Part shown: positions 5,463-12,764 of the stretch, piece after piece
How the letters are laid out: every line of letters begins with the position of its first letter
Position numbering within the stretch: the stretch's first letter is position 1
From: Halobacteriales archaeon QS_9_67_15
GTDB lineage: Archaea > Halobacteriota > Halobacteria > Halobacteriales > Haloarculaceae
Length of the DNA: 15,167 nucleotides
Direction of reading: 5' to 3'
Assembly: GCA_003023165.1 (NCBI GenBank)
Contig: PXSD01000003.1
Coordinates: 1 to 15,167 of the forward strand
Position numbers and translations under genes: made by a program
Notes under the pieces: model-generated
Seen by the model: only the letters and a program-made list of their open reading frames with translations
Databases searched by the model: none
What the model was told of the DNA's origin: nothing

Positions 5463-8071
5463 GTCACGGGGAAGCCGACGGCCACGACGCCGGCGGCCAC
5501 GACTTCCCGCCGATGAGTTCGGTCAAGCGCTGGTTCATCACGACCAATCACAAGGACATCGGCATCCTCTATACGATCACCGCGCTGTTCTTCCTGGTCC
5601 TCGGCGGCGTGCTCGCCCTGCTGATGCGCGTCCAGCTGTGGGGACCGGGCGAGAGCATCCTGAGCGCCGGCGCCTACAATCAGGCGGTCTCCGCGCACGG
5701 CCTGTTGATGGTGTTCTGGTTCATCTCGCCGTTCGCGTTCGGCTTCGCGAACTACATCATCCCGCTGCAGATCGGCGCCGACGACCTCGCGTTCCCGCGC
5801 CTGAACGCGATGAGCTACTGGGCGTACCTGTTCTCGGGCCTGCTGTTCATCATCTCGTTCTTCCAGGGCGGCACCTTCGACGGCGGCTGGACGATGTACG
5901 CCCCGCTGAACGTCCCGACGTACATGCCCAACGTCGGCGGGACGACCGTCGTCCTCGCGCTCATCATGTTCATCGCCGCGGTCACGATGGGGTCGGTGAA
6001 CTTCCTGACGACCATGTACCGGATGCGGGCGGAGGGACTGCGGATGCGCGACCTCCCGATGTTCTCGATGTCGATCCTGCTGACAGTGTGGATGATGCTC
6101 TTCGCCTTCGCGGCGCTGTTGGCGGCGCTGTTGATCCTGGGCGCGGAACACCTGCTGGGAGTCAGCTACTTCACCGCCGACGGCGGGACGTTGCTGTGGA
6201 CCCACCTCTTCTGGTTCTTCGGCCACCCCGAGGTGTACATCGTCTTCTTCCCCGCGCTGGGGATCATGGCCGAGTGCTTCCAGACGTTCACCGGCCACCG
6301 CATCGTCGGTCGCAAGTGGTTCGTCCTCGCGATGGTGCTCGTGGCGCTCCAGAGCTTCGTCGTCTGGATGCACCACATGTTCCTGACTGGGATCAATCTG
6401 GAGATCAAGACGCTGTTCATGGTCACGACCATCGGCATCTCGCTGCCGTTCGACCTGATGGTCTTCTCGCTGATCTACACGATGATCAAGGGCCGCATCA
6501 GGTTCACGACGCCGTTCCTGTTCTCGCTCGGCGCGCTCATCCTGTTCATCATCGGCGGGATCACGGGCGTGTTCCTCGGGGCGGTCGTCCTCGACTACGA
6601 GTTCCGGGGCACCTACTGGGTCGTCGCCCACTTCCACTACGTGATGGTCGGCGGCGCGACCGGGCTGTTCGCCGGCATCTACTACTGGTTCCCGAAGATG
6701 ACCGGGCGGATGTACGACGAGTACCTGGGGAAACTCCACTTCGGGCTGTACTTCGTCGGGTTCAACCTGCTGTACTTCCCGATGTTCGGCGCGTGGGAGA
6801 CACCGAGACGCGTCTTCGACTACGCGCTCCCGCTCGGCACGTGGCACAAGGTCGCCACCGTCGGCGGGTTCCTGCTCGGGGCCTCCTTCCTCGTCATGTT
6901 CTACAACCTGTTCAAGAGCATGGCCGTCGGCGAGGAGGTCGGCGACAACCCCTGGGAGTATTCCACCACTGCGGAGTGGGCGGTCTCCTCGCCGCCGCCG
7001 CTGGAGAACTTCGAGGGCAAACCCAGTTACGCCGACGGCACGCTCTCGTTCCGCGACGAACCGCAACTGACCGCGGACGGGAGCGGCGACGGCGGACCGG
7101 GCGGAAGTGCCTCCACAGACGGCGGTATCGCGAGCGGAGCGAGTGAGACCTCGTCGGGCCATCGGTCCGACGGTGGCCTGCGCACGGAGAGCGCGACGGC
7201 CGGGAGCGGGAGCGCGCTGGTGACCGGCCCCGAAGCGGTCACACCGACGCCGACGGGCACCGTGGCGGTCCACGAGGAGGACGAGCACGCGGACCACGCC
7301 AGTTTCTGGCCGTTCGTCGTCTGCTTCGCCGGCTTCCTCACGTTCCTGGGCGTCTCGGGCATCCAGAACGGCGGCGCGTACCCCTGGCTGGCCGGTACGG
7401 GTGGCGTCCTCAGCGCCGTCGGGTTCGTCGGACTGGCTCGCGAGCCGTTCTACGTGCCGGAGCCGACGATGGCCGAGCAGTGGCCCTTCGCGGGCGTCGA
7501 GAACATGAAGCTGGGGATGTGGATGTTTCTCGGCTCCGACGTCGTGCTGTTCGGCGGCTTCATCGGCTCGTACCTGTTCCTGCGGGTCGCCAACGGCTGG
7601 ATGCACTGGCACCACGCTTTCATCCCCGAGGACCACGTCGTCCTCCCGGGCCTTATCAACACGTACTTGCTGTTGGCGAGCAGTTTCGCGGTCGTGATCG
7701 CGCTCGTCGCGGCGCACAAAAACAGCAGTCGGGGCGTCGTCGCCAGCCTCTCGCTGACGTGGCTGCTCGGCGTCGGCTTCCTGGTCAACAAGGGGTTAGA
7801 GTGGCAGCACCTGTTCCACGTCTCGACGGAAGCGTTCCCCAACGGCTGGAACGTGGGGACAAACGTCGCGTCGTCGACGTTCTACCTGACGACGGGGCTC
7901 CACGGTGCCCACGTCATCGTCGGCCTGATCATGCTGATGTACATGATCCCGCGGGCGATGAAGGGGGCGTACCTCGGCGACGACGAGACCTCCATCGAGT
8001 ACTTCGGTCTGTACTGGCACTTCGTGGACATCGTCTGGCTGTTCCTCTTCCCCCTGTTTTACATCCTGTAG
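5459..8071 (+). CDS. coxAC: Heme-copper terminal oxidase, fused subunits I and III
   Basis: The 870-residue protein catalyses O2 reduction to water. Subunit I covers about residues 15-500: His80 and His393 bind low-spin heme, His391 binds the high-spin heme, and His256, His305 and His306 bind CuB. Tyr260 in GHPEVY is the cross-linked Tyr. D-channel markers Asp109, Asn116 and Glu258 are present, so it groups with A1-type oxidases. By constant-offset alignment to Paracoccus (276/256, 325/305, 411/391), the K-channel residues Ser291, Thr351 and Lys354 correspond to Ala271, Phe331 and Met334. A hydrophilic Gly/Ser-rich linker (about 500-610) leads to a subunit III domain (about 612-870) with roughly seven helices. 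The N-terminus is His-rich. I/III fusions are known in Thermus and haloarchaea. The start is set by the ATGA overlap and the Shine-Dalgarno site. Confidence 0.95.
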   Translation: MSHGEADGHDAGGHDFPPMSSVKRWFITTNHKDIGILYTITALFFLVLGGVLALLMRVQLWGPGESILSAGAYNQAVSAHGLLMVFWFISPFAFGFANYIIPLQIGADDLAFPRLNAMSYWAYLFSGLLFIISFFQGGTFDGGWTMYAPLNVPTYMPNVGGTTVVLALIMFIAAVTMGSVNFLTTMYRMRAEGLRMRDLPMFSMSILLTVWMMLFAFAALLAALLILGAEHLLGVSYFTADGGTLLWTHLFWFFGHPEVYIVFFPALGIMAECFQTFTGHRIVGRKWFVLAMVLVALQSFVVWMHHMFLTGINLEIKTLFMVTTIGISLPFDLMVFSLIYTMIKGRIRFTTPFLFSLGALILFIIGGITGVFLGAVVLDYEFRGTYWVVAHFHYVMVGGATGLFAGIYYWFPKMTGRMYDEYLGKLHFGLYFVGFNLLYFPMFGAWETPRRVFDYALPLGTWHKVATVGGFLLGASFLVMFYNLFKSMAVGEEVGDNPWEYSTTAEWAVSSPPPLENFEGKPSYADGTLSFRDEPQLTADGSGDGGPGGSASTDGGIASGASETSSGHRSDGGLRTESATAGSGSALVTGPEAVTPTPTGTVAVHEEDEHADHASFWPFVVCFAGFLTFLGVSGIQNGGAYPWLAGTGGVLSAVGFVGLAREPFYVPEPTMAEQWPFAGVENMKLGMWMFLGSDVVLFGGFIGSYLFLRVANGWMHWHHAFIPEDHVVLPGLINTYLLLASSFAVVIALVAAHKNSSRGVVASLSLTWLLGVGFLVNKGLEWQHLFHVSTEAFPNGWNVGTNVASSTFYLTTGLHGAHVIVGLIMLMYMIPRAMKGAYLGDDETSIEYFGLYWHFVDIVWLFLFPLFYIL

Positions 8072-8075
8072 GTGA
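8070..8075 (+). promoter_or_regulatory. Shine-Dalgarno site of coxD
   Basis: AGGTGA overlaps the coxAC stop codon and lies 6 nt before the coxD ATG at 8082, supporting translation of coxD from the polycistronic message. Confidence 0.55.
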
Positions 8076-8081
8076 CCACCG

Positions 8082-8363
8082 ATGACACAACTCAAACTGT
8101 ACTCGGCGATATTCGTCGTACTGATGGCCCTGTCGACGACGCAGGCGCTCGTCGAGCGGACGGGCTTCGTCGACTTCGACGCGCCGGACACCTACTGGAT
8201 GGCCTTCGGGATCATCCTCGTGCTGTCGTTCGTCAAGGCGGTGTTCGTTGCGACGTACTACATGCATCTCCGGTGGGAACCGCGCTCGGTCACCTACCTG
8301 ATGCTCGGCGGGCTGTTCGTCGCGCTCGCGCTGACGACCGCCGCGGCCTACTCGATCCTGTAG
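8082..8363 (+). CDS. coxD: Cytochrome c oxidase subunit IV (prokaryotic type)
   Basis: This 93-residue membrane protein has three hydrophobic segments at about 5-23, 37-60 and 70-92. Lys52 followed by YYMHLRWEPR at 59-68 is the signature of the prokaryotic cytochrome c oxidase subunit IV family as I know it. It starts 10 bp after the coxAC stop with its own Shine-Dalgarno site and closes the coxB-coxAC-coxD operon. In this family the small subunit is not catalytic and is thought to stabilise the complex. No terminator with a T-tract is visible in the 108 bp before the next gene. Confidence 0.85.
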   Translation: MTQLKLYSAIFVVLMALSTTQALVERTGFVDFDAPDTYWMAFGIILVLSFVKAVFVATYYMHLRWEPRSVTYLMLGGLFVALALTTAAAYSIL

Positions 8364-8436
8364 GCCGCTGACGGTTTCCGCCATCGACCGACCCGATTCT
8401 GTCACCCGACCGAACCAGTTCGCCTCTGATCGCCAC

Positions 8437-8445
8437 TATTTATTT
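8437..8445 (+). promoter_or_regulatory. TATA box of the LEA2-like gene
   Basis: TATTTATTT is centred about 31 bp before the ATG at 8472. An upstream in-frame ATG at 8454 is only 9 bp from the box and would fall before the transcription start, so 8472 is preferred. Confidence 0.6.
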
Positions 8446-8471
8446 CGTCCACCATGTTTATTCCTTCAGCC

Positions 8472-9650
8472 ATGTCAGGGGCTGGTTCGACAGACGGTTC
8501 GGGCGGCACGGACGGCGACAGTAGTGGGTCGCGACTAAGCGCGCTCGTGAGCACGTGGCCCCGGAAGATCGGGGTCGCCCTCGGCGCGCTCGTCGGCCTG
8601 CTCCTCGTCCTGTACCTCCTCGGTATCATCGGCGCGCCCGCGGCGGGGCTCGTCGACCGCGGCGACTGGGGCGAGGTCACCGACGAGCGCACTGAAATCG
8701 TCACAACGGTCTGGGTCGACAACCCCAATCCCATCGGGGTCTCGCTCGGGGACACCGTCACCGCGGAGTACGACATCGTCCTCAACGACGTGTTGCTCGC
8801 AGAGGGGAACAAATCCGACATCGAGGTCCCGAAGGGCAACAGCACCACGGAGTTGCGAACGGACATCATCAACGAACGACTCGGACAGTGGTGGGTCAGG
8901 TACGTCCGAGCGAACGAGACCGTCGAACTGGACGTGAACGCGACGATGAACGTGAACACGGTCGTCTCCACCAGCTACGATGTTCACCGAAATCAGACGA
9001 TGCTCAACGAGTCGACGCCGGTCATCGACGCGCTGTCGGCGTCGGTCAACGAGACCACCGGAACCTACACCGAGTCCGTGAGCGCGAGCGAGGTCGACGA
9101 CTCCCTCAGTGGAGACGCGCTCAGTGACAGCGACACCGTGACCGTCGGCTACGAAGTCCGACGCGGCTGGGCTACGTGGGACGAGGTCAGCGAGTCCGAG
9201 ACGACCGTCGAGTTCCACATGCTCGTCCACAACCCCGGTGACGTGCCGGTGCCCGCCGCGCCGGACGGTATCGGCGTCAGCGTCGACATGAACGACGTGC
9301 GGACCTTCGAGGCCGAGAGCGGCGAACTCTCGACGGAGAGCGCCAGCGGTGACGAGGTCATCGAGCCCGGCGAGACCGAGGAAGTCACCTACACGGTGAC
9401 GATGGATAACGACAAAGTCGACGACTGGTTCACGAGCCACGTCCGCGAGGAGGCCGGTCCCGGACAGGAAGCGACGGCCGTCACCGCCCAGTTCCAGGTC
9501 GTCTTCGGCAATCCCGTCACCGGTGGCGAGTTCCGCTTCCCGCAGGACTCCCCGGTGACGTACGACTGCGACTTCCAGACCGACATTCTCGTGGACGGAC
9601 AGAACAGCACGTCGACCTGCGAGCCGCCGACGGTCCCCTCGGGGACCTGA
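8472..9650 (+). CDS. Membrane-anchored LEA14/WHy-type protein (LEA type 2 family)
   Basis: The 392-residue protein has a short Gly/Ser/Asp-rich N-terminus, one membrane helix at about 33-54 and a large, acidic extracellular part. Two copies of a late-embryogenesis-abundant type 2 (WHy) fold are visible. The first, at about 70-165, has VDNPNPIGVSL followed by a YDIVLNDVLLAEG strand pair. The second, at about 225-355, has VHNPGDVPVPAAP. The VxNPN/HNP turn is the hallmark of this family. At least eight N-x-S/T sequons (for example Asn113, 123, 148, 156, 174, 179, 193) lie after the helix, consistent with an exposed, glycosylated domain. LEA2 proteins are linked to desiccation and osmotic stress in plants; their archaeal role is not known. 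It has its own promoter and is convergent with the next gene. Confidence 0.75.
   Translation: MSGAGSTDGSGGTDGDSSGSRLSALVSTWPRKIGVALGALVGLLLVLYLLGIIGAPAAGLVDRGDWGEVTDERTEIVTTVWVDNPNPIGVSLGDTVTAEYDIVLNDVLLAEGNKSDIEVPKGNSTTELRTDIINERLGQWWVRYVRANETVELDVNATMNVNTVVSTSYDVHRNQTMLNESTPVIDALSASVNETTGTYTESVSASEVDDSLSGDALSDSDTVTVGYEVRRGWATWDEVSESETTVEFHMLVHNPGDVPVPAAPDGIGVSVDMNDVRTFEAESGELSTESASGDEVIEPGETEEVTYTVTMDNDKVDDWFTSHVREEAGPGQEATAVTAQFQVVFGNPVTGGEFRFPQDSPVTYDCDFQTDILVDGQNSTSTCEPPTVPSGT
9632..9647 (+). terminator. GC-rich hairpin at the 3' end of the LEA2-like gene
   Basis: GGTCCCC and GGGGACC form a perfect 7-bp inverted repeat with a 2-nt centre (about 6 usable pairs). It overlaps the last codons just before the TGA at 9648. 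It sits where two genes converge (next stop at 9688). No T-tract follows, so a role as transcript end is only suggested. Confidence 0.3.
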
Positions 9651-9687
9651 ACGAGACCCGCGTTCTCGGACCGTCGTCCGTCCGTCC

Positions 9688-10392
9688 TCACCGCTCCGAC
9701 CCGTCGTCACCGTCCCCGAACGACGGGAACCCCGGTCGCCAGTACAGCAGCGCCACGGAGGCTAGAAACGCCACCGTCGAGATGTCGATGGAGTAGGCGA
9801 CGACGGTCGTCATGACCGTCACCAGCCCACCGACCAGTCCGGTCGCGAAGGAGGCGATAATGGGGAACGAACAACTGAGACAGGAGAGCAGGCCGACCGC
9901 GCCCGACGCGACCGCGCCGCTGGCGTCCAGAATGGCGGCGTACACGAGATACGTCAGTCCGAGGTAGCCGATCACGCGGTAGGGAACGAACGAGACGTAG
10001 AAGACGCGCGTGATGAGGCGGACGCGACCCCACCCGGGTGAACCTGATCCGACGGTGACGCCCAGAACGGTCTCGGGGATCGGGTGGTGGCCACCGACGG
10101 TGAACCCGACGAGCCCCGCCCAGTTGGCCAGCAACAGGAAGTAGACCGCGGCGAGAACGCCGGCGAGGAGGTGGCGGCGCGGCGACGCCGAAGGGAGTGG
10201 CGTCCGGTAGGCGGCGACGAGGACGGCGTTGACCCAGACGAACGGGTAGAGGACGTAGCGCGGGACGGTCACGTCGCCGGGCGTCGCGAGGAAGTAGCCG
10301 GCGACGAGAACCCCCTCGAGCGCCATCACGGCCGCCAACAGCCCCGCGCCGGTCGGCCACGGCCACTCGGTGCGGCGAGTCGAGTGGGCCAT
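9688..10392 (-). CDS. Polytopic membrane protein with a buried Cys pair (possibly DUF7546)
   Basis: The 234-residue protein has about six hydrophobic segments (about 15-37, 45-62, 75-100, 128-156, 162-190 and 192-218). A CLSC pair (Cys171, Cys174) sits at the start of the fifth, followed by SFPIIASF and a Gly-rich stretch. These are its only obvious reactive residues and could bind metal or form a disulfide. It starts 4 bp after the stop of the upstream membrane gene, so the two form an operon on the minus strand. I recall proteins like this as DUF7546, located near haloarchaeal oxidase genes, but cannot verify it. No known transporter or oxidase-assembly motif is visible. Function is unknown. 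Confidence 0.68.
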   Translation of the reverse strand: MAHSTRRTEWPWPTGAGLLAAVMALEGVLVAGYFLATPGDVTVPRYVLYPFVWVNAVLVAAYRTPLPSASPRRHLLAGVLAAVYFLLLANWAGLVGFTVGGHHPIPETVLGVTVGSGSPGWGRVRLITRVFYVSFVPYRVIGYLGLTYLVYAAILDASGAVASGAVGLLSCLSCSFPIIASFATGLVGGLVTVMTTVVAYSIDISTVAFLASVALLYWRPGFPSFGDGDDGSER

Positions 10393-10396
10393 CGCG

Positions 10397-10831
10397 TCAG
10401 CTCACGAGGAGCGTGACGGTGATCGCGAGGACGGACAGCATCCCCGTCGCGACGGCGCTGCCGGCCGCCGCTTGCGCGCTCGGGCGACCGTGTTCACGCA
10501 TCGCGAAGTAGATGCCGCCGACGAGGTAGACCGCGATAAGGCCTCCCACTGCGGCGATCATGGTCATCCCGGTGACCGCGCCGCTCGAGTACACCACCGC
10601 GCCGAGCAGGAAGCCGAGGACGAGCAGCATGTACGCGACCGTCCACGTGTTCGTCTGGCCCGCCATCCGCGCCAGCCCGGTCGTCGGCCGGCCGCCGCCG
10701 GCGTCGATGTCGTCGTAGGCGACCCGCGGCGTGTAGTGCTGCCAGCGCCGCACGCGCAGCATCAGCACGACGACGCCAACCCCCAGCAGCCCCATCACTA
10801 GCGTGCTCGCCAGGTACGCCGTGTTCACCAT
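10397..10831 (-). CDS. Four-helix membrane protein (possibly DUF7541), first gene of a two-gene operon
   Basis: The 144-residue protein has hydrophobic segments at about 5-25, 64-82, 88-110 and 122-143. The cytosolic or exposed loop between the first two (26-62) contains RVRRWQHYTPRVAYDDID and ends in GLARMAGQTNTWTVAY. The pattern recalls a haloarchaeal family I remember as DUF7541; this is unverified. It is the promoter-proximal gene of the pair with the downstream Cys-pair membrane protein (4-bp gap). A TATA-like TAATTATAAC lies about 40 bp upstream of the ATG at 10831, leaving a short leader. It diverges from the DUF5806-like gene. Function is unknown. Confidence 0.68.
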   Translation of the reverse strand: MVNTAYLASTLVMGLLGVGVVVLMLRVRRWQHYTPRVAYDDIDAGGGRPTTGLARMAGQTNTWTVAYMLLVLGFLLGAVVYSSGAVTGMTMIAAVGGLIAVYLVGGIYFAMREHGRPSAQAAAGSAVATGMLSVLAITVTLLVS

Positions 10832-10865
10832 GGTATCGTTCTACACACCAGTTCCACAGCGACCG

Positions 10866-10876
10866 TTATAATTATT
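10866..10876 (-). promoter_or_regulatory. TATA-like box of the minus-strand membrane-protein operon
   Basis: The minus strand reads AATAATTATAA, the most AT-rich patch in the 132-bp divergent region. It is about 40 bp upstream of the ATG at 10831. Confidence 0.45.
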
Positions 10877-10910
10877 CGTTTAAGAAAGCCGAGAGGAACA
10901 CGTTCGCTCG

Positions 10911-10940
10911 GGGTGTGCGGCGGACGGCGACACCCTTTTT
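10911..10940 (+). promoter_or_regulatory. Inverted repeat followed by T-tract, overlapping the promoter of the DUF5806-like gene
   Basis: GGGTGT (10911-10916) and ACACCC (10930-10935) frame a 13-nt loop and are followed directly by TTTTT (10936-10940). The T-tract lies about 26 bp before the ATG at 10964 and probably serves as the TATA element, so the repeat could be an operator. A terminator reading is possible but no gene precedes it on this strand. Confidence 0.3.
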
Positions 10941-10963
10941 CACGCCCCCGACAACGTACCACC

Positions 10964-11629
10964 ATGACAGACGGACCGCACGCGGGCGAGGGCGTAGACG
11001 AGGGCGAGCAGCGCGAGTCCGCCGACACCGACGAGGGACCGGCTGGAGCCGAATCGACTGACGCGCCTGCCGATGGACCGTCCGATGCGACGGCCGCGGA
11101 CGTGCCACCGGACGTGCAGAAGTACGACCGCTTCAAGAAGATCGACGGCGGCACGTACGACCGCGCCAACGACTTCCTGCGCGACCGCACCTACGTCACG
11201 GCCCGCGAGTGGGCCATCGCGCGTCTCTGTGCCGATTTCCGCACCGAGACGGGCGTCGAAATGACGAAGATCGGCGAGAACCTCCCCGAACTCGTCCCGT
11301 TCATGACCGACACCTACACGCCCCAGGCCGTCAACCAGGCCCGGACCTCCTTCGAGGAGAAGGTCCGGAAGGCGGGCGCGACCTTCCTCTACGGCGCGAT
11401 GTGTGACTTCTTCACCGCCGAGGAGCTCGACGACGTGATGTACGAGGCCACCGAAGTCGCGAAGTTCCTGCTCGAAGTCGAGGGCGTCGAACTCTCCGTC
11501 GAGGAGGAACTGGCGGCCGAAGACGAGATCTCCGAGGTGATGCGGGAGGTCCGCCAGCACTCGACGGCGCTGCGCCACGACGAGGTGACCTGTCCCGAGT
11601 GTGGCCACGACATCGAGACCGACCAGTAG
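10964..11629 (+). CDS. Haloarchaeal DUF5806-like protein
   Basis: The 221-residue soluble protein has an acidic, low-complexity N-terminus (1-50) and a conserved helical core from about 52 to 200. The core contains KYDRFKKIDG, FLRDRTYVTAREWAIARLCA and YTPQAVNQARTSFEEKVRKA. I recognise it as the haloarchaeal DUF5806 family from memory. The VTAREWAIARLCADF and ENLPELVPFM stretches could pack as a helix-turn-helix-like bundle, but no DNA-binding claim is justified. The C-terminus carries one CPECGHD (Cys210, Cys213), half of a typical zinc ribbon, with a possible His215. I chose the ATG at 10964 over one at 10913 because the T-tract at 10936-10940 looks like the core promoter. Function is unknown. 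Confidence 0.8.
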   Translation: MTDGPHAGEGVDEGEQRESADTDEGPAGAESTDAPADGPSDATAADVPPDVQKYDRFKKIDGGTYDRANDFLRDRTYVTAREWAIARLCADFRTETGVEMTKIGENLPELVPFMTDTYTPQAVNQARTSFEEKVRKAGATFLYGAMCDFFTAEELDDVMYEATEVAKFLLEVEGVELSVEEELAAEDEISEVMREVRQHSTALRHDEVTCPECGHDIETDQ

Positions 11630-11648
11630 ATCGAGTCCCGCCGCACGC

Positions 11649-11655
11649 TTTATAT
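11649..11655 (+). promoter_or_regulatory. TATA box of the GTG-started membrane gene
   Basis: TTTATAT, a near-consensus haloarchaeal TATA box, is centred 27 bp before the GTG at 11679. It decides that start over the longer open frame beginning at 11601, which would overlap the previous gene. Confidence 0.65.
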
Positions 11656-11660
11656 CTCTG

Positions 11661-11676
11661 CCGCGCTTACGCGCGG
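11661..11676. promoter_or_regulatory. Perfect inverted repeat between TATA box and start codon
   Basis: CCGCGC and GCGCGG flank a 4-nt TTAC centre, between the TATA box and the GTG at 11679. The repeat covers the region just before the presumed transcription start, a place where a repressor could block the polymerase. Confidence 0.3.
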
Positions 11677-11678
11677 CC

Positions 11679-12074
11679 GTGAGCAGTCCCCGACGAGTGG
11701 TCCTCTTCGAGTACGCAATGGGAGGGGTCTGGGTCGGTCTCGGCCTGCTGAACGTCGGTCTGACGGGCCTCCGCGAGGCGTGGTGGGTCGGGCTGGCGGC
11801 ACTCGGTGTCACGGCAGCGGTCCGCTACGCCGACGAACACGGCGTCGTTTCCTGGGACGAGTGGCATCGCTACGCGGCCGCTATCGTCGGCGTCGTCGCG
11901 TCGGTAGTCGCCTGTGCCGTTGTCGTCTTCCTGACCGGCCTCGCGGTGCTGACCGTCGTCAGCGTCGCCCTCGCCGGAACCGGACTCGGACTCCTGGTCT
12001 ATCGGACGGTCTACGGAGTCCTTCGACCACTCCCGGAGGCGCGTCTGGACAGCGCCGATGACCGCTCCGTGTGA
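11679..12074 (+). CDS. Small polytopic membrane protein
   Basis: The 131-residue protein starts at a GTG, chosen because the TATA box is 27 bp upstream. Hydrophobic segments lie at about 12-30, 34-49, 66-88 and 89-109, so three or four helices. The loop at 50-64 is charged and aromatic (ADEHGVVSWDEWHRY). The tail at 110-131 (PLPEARLDSADDRS) is hydrophilic. I recognise no family or motif. It follows the DUF5806-like gene by 49 bp but has its own promoter. It converges with the next gene at 12120. Confidence 0.65.
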   Translation: MSSPRRVVLFEYAMGGVWVGLGLLNVGLTGLREAWWVGLAALGVTAAVRYADEHGVVSWDEWHRYAAAIVGVVASVVACAVVVFLTGLAVLTVVSVALAGTGLGLLVYRTVYGVLRPLPEARLDSADDRSV

Positions 12075-12119
12075 CTCCTGTCCGGGCGACATCGGACCGG
12101 CAGGGACCGCACGGCCACG

Positions 12120-12659
12120 TCACTCCGGCGCGGTCTCGGGGAAGAACGGTGCCGAGTCCTCGTGTTCGACGGTGACGACGGTGTCGTCCTGGAGCGGTCT
12201 GACGTGGGTGTACAGCCCGTGGTCGCGAGCGACCTCGACGAGCGCCTCACGGTCGGACTCGTCGTAGTAGAGCGGGACGACGCCGGCCGTCTCCCCGTCG
12301 GCCGCTTCGAGGACGACGACCAGATAGACGATTCCGGAGCCGGTCGCCGCGAAGACGGTACACGCCTCGATGGACCGGTCCGCCATCGCGTCCCGGAACG
12401 CCTCGAACTCGTCGCCGGGGACGACGACGTCGAAGCCGAGCCGCCGTGGGCCGGGTTCGTACTCGCCGGTCTGTTCGGCGGCGGTTCGCGGTTCGCCGGT
12501 CAGGACGGTCACGTCGCCGGGGTGGACGGTGACGGCGGTCCAGCCCGCCTCCCGGTACGCCGACGCCGTCGCGTGCGCATCCTCGACGACGGTCTCCCAG
12601 TCGTCGGTCACTCGACGGAAGGGGTTGTCCGTCGGGTCCGCCGGCCCCTGGTCGCGCAT
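12120..12659 (-). CDS. Soluble acidic haloarchaeal protein (possibly DUF7529)
   Basis: The 179-residue protein has no membrane segment or signal peptide. Recognisable stretches are WETVVEDAHATASAYREAGWTAVTVHPGDVTVL at about 21-53, split by no gap, then RRLGFDVVVPGDEFEAF and FAATGSGIVYLVVVLEA. The C-terminus reads HVRPLQDDTVVTVEHEDSAPFFPE. I recall this pattern as the haloarchaeal DUF7529 family, unverified. It shows mixed alpha/beta character and no catalytic signature. The ATG at 12659 is preceded by a CTTTTGTG patch about 25-32 bp upstream on the coding strand. It appears monocistronic. Function is unknown. Confidence 0.72.
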   Translation of the reverse strand: MRDQGPADPTDNPFRRVTDDWETVVEDAHATASAYREAGWTAVTVHPGDVTVLTGEPRTAAEQTGEYEPGPRRLGFDVVVPGDEFEAFRDAMADRSIEACTVFAATGSGIVYLVVVLEAADGETAGVVPLYYDESDREALVEVARDHGLYTHVRPLQDDTVVTVEHEDSAPFFPETAPE

Positions 12660-12764
12660 GTCTCGGTCGGTCAGTCGCTCGTCACAAAAGAGCGCACGAC
12701 CGTTCGTCGGAGTATGCGGCGTTTACCGGCGGTCGAATCGGGCGACGACCCGTCCCGAGAGCGG

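Noticed and set aside
5243..7717. Very long open frame on the minus strand opposite coxB and coxAC
   Set aside because: It is rich in Arg, Glu, Asp and His in the way antisense frames of GC-rich haloarchaeal genes usually are, shows no recognisable domain, and lies opposite genes with clear metal-ligand motifs.
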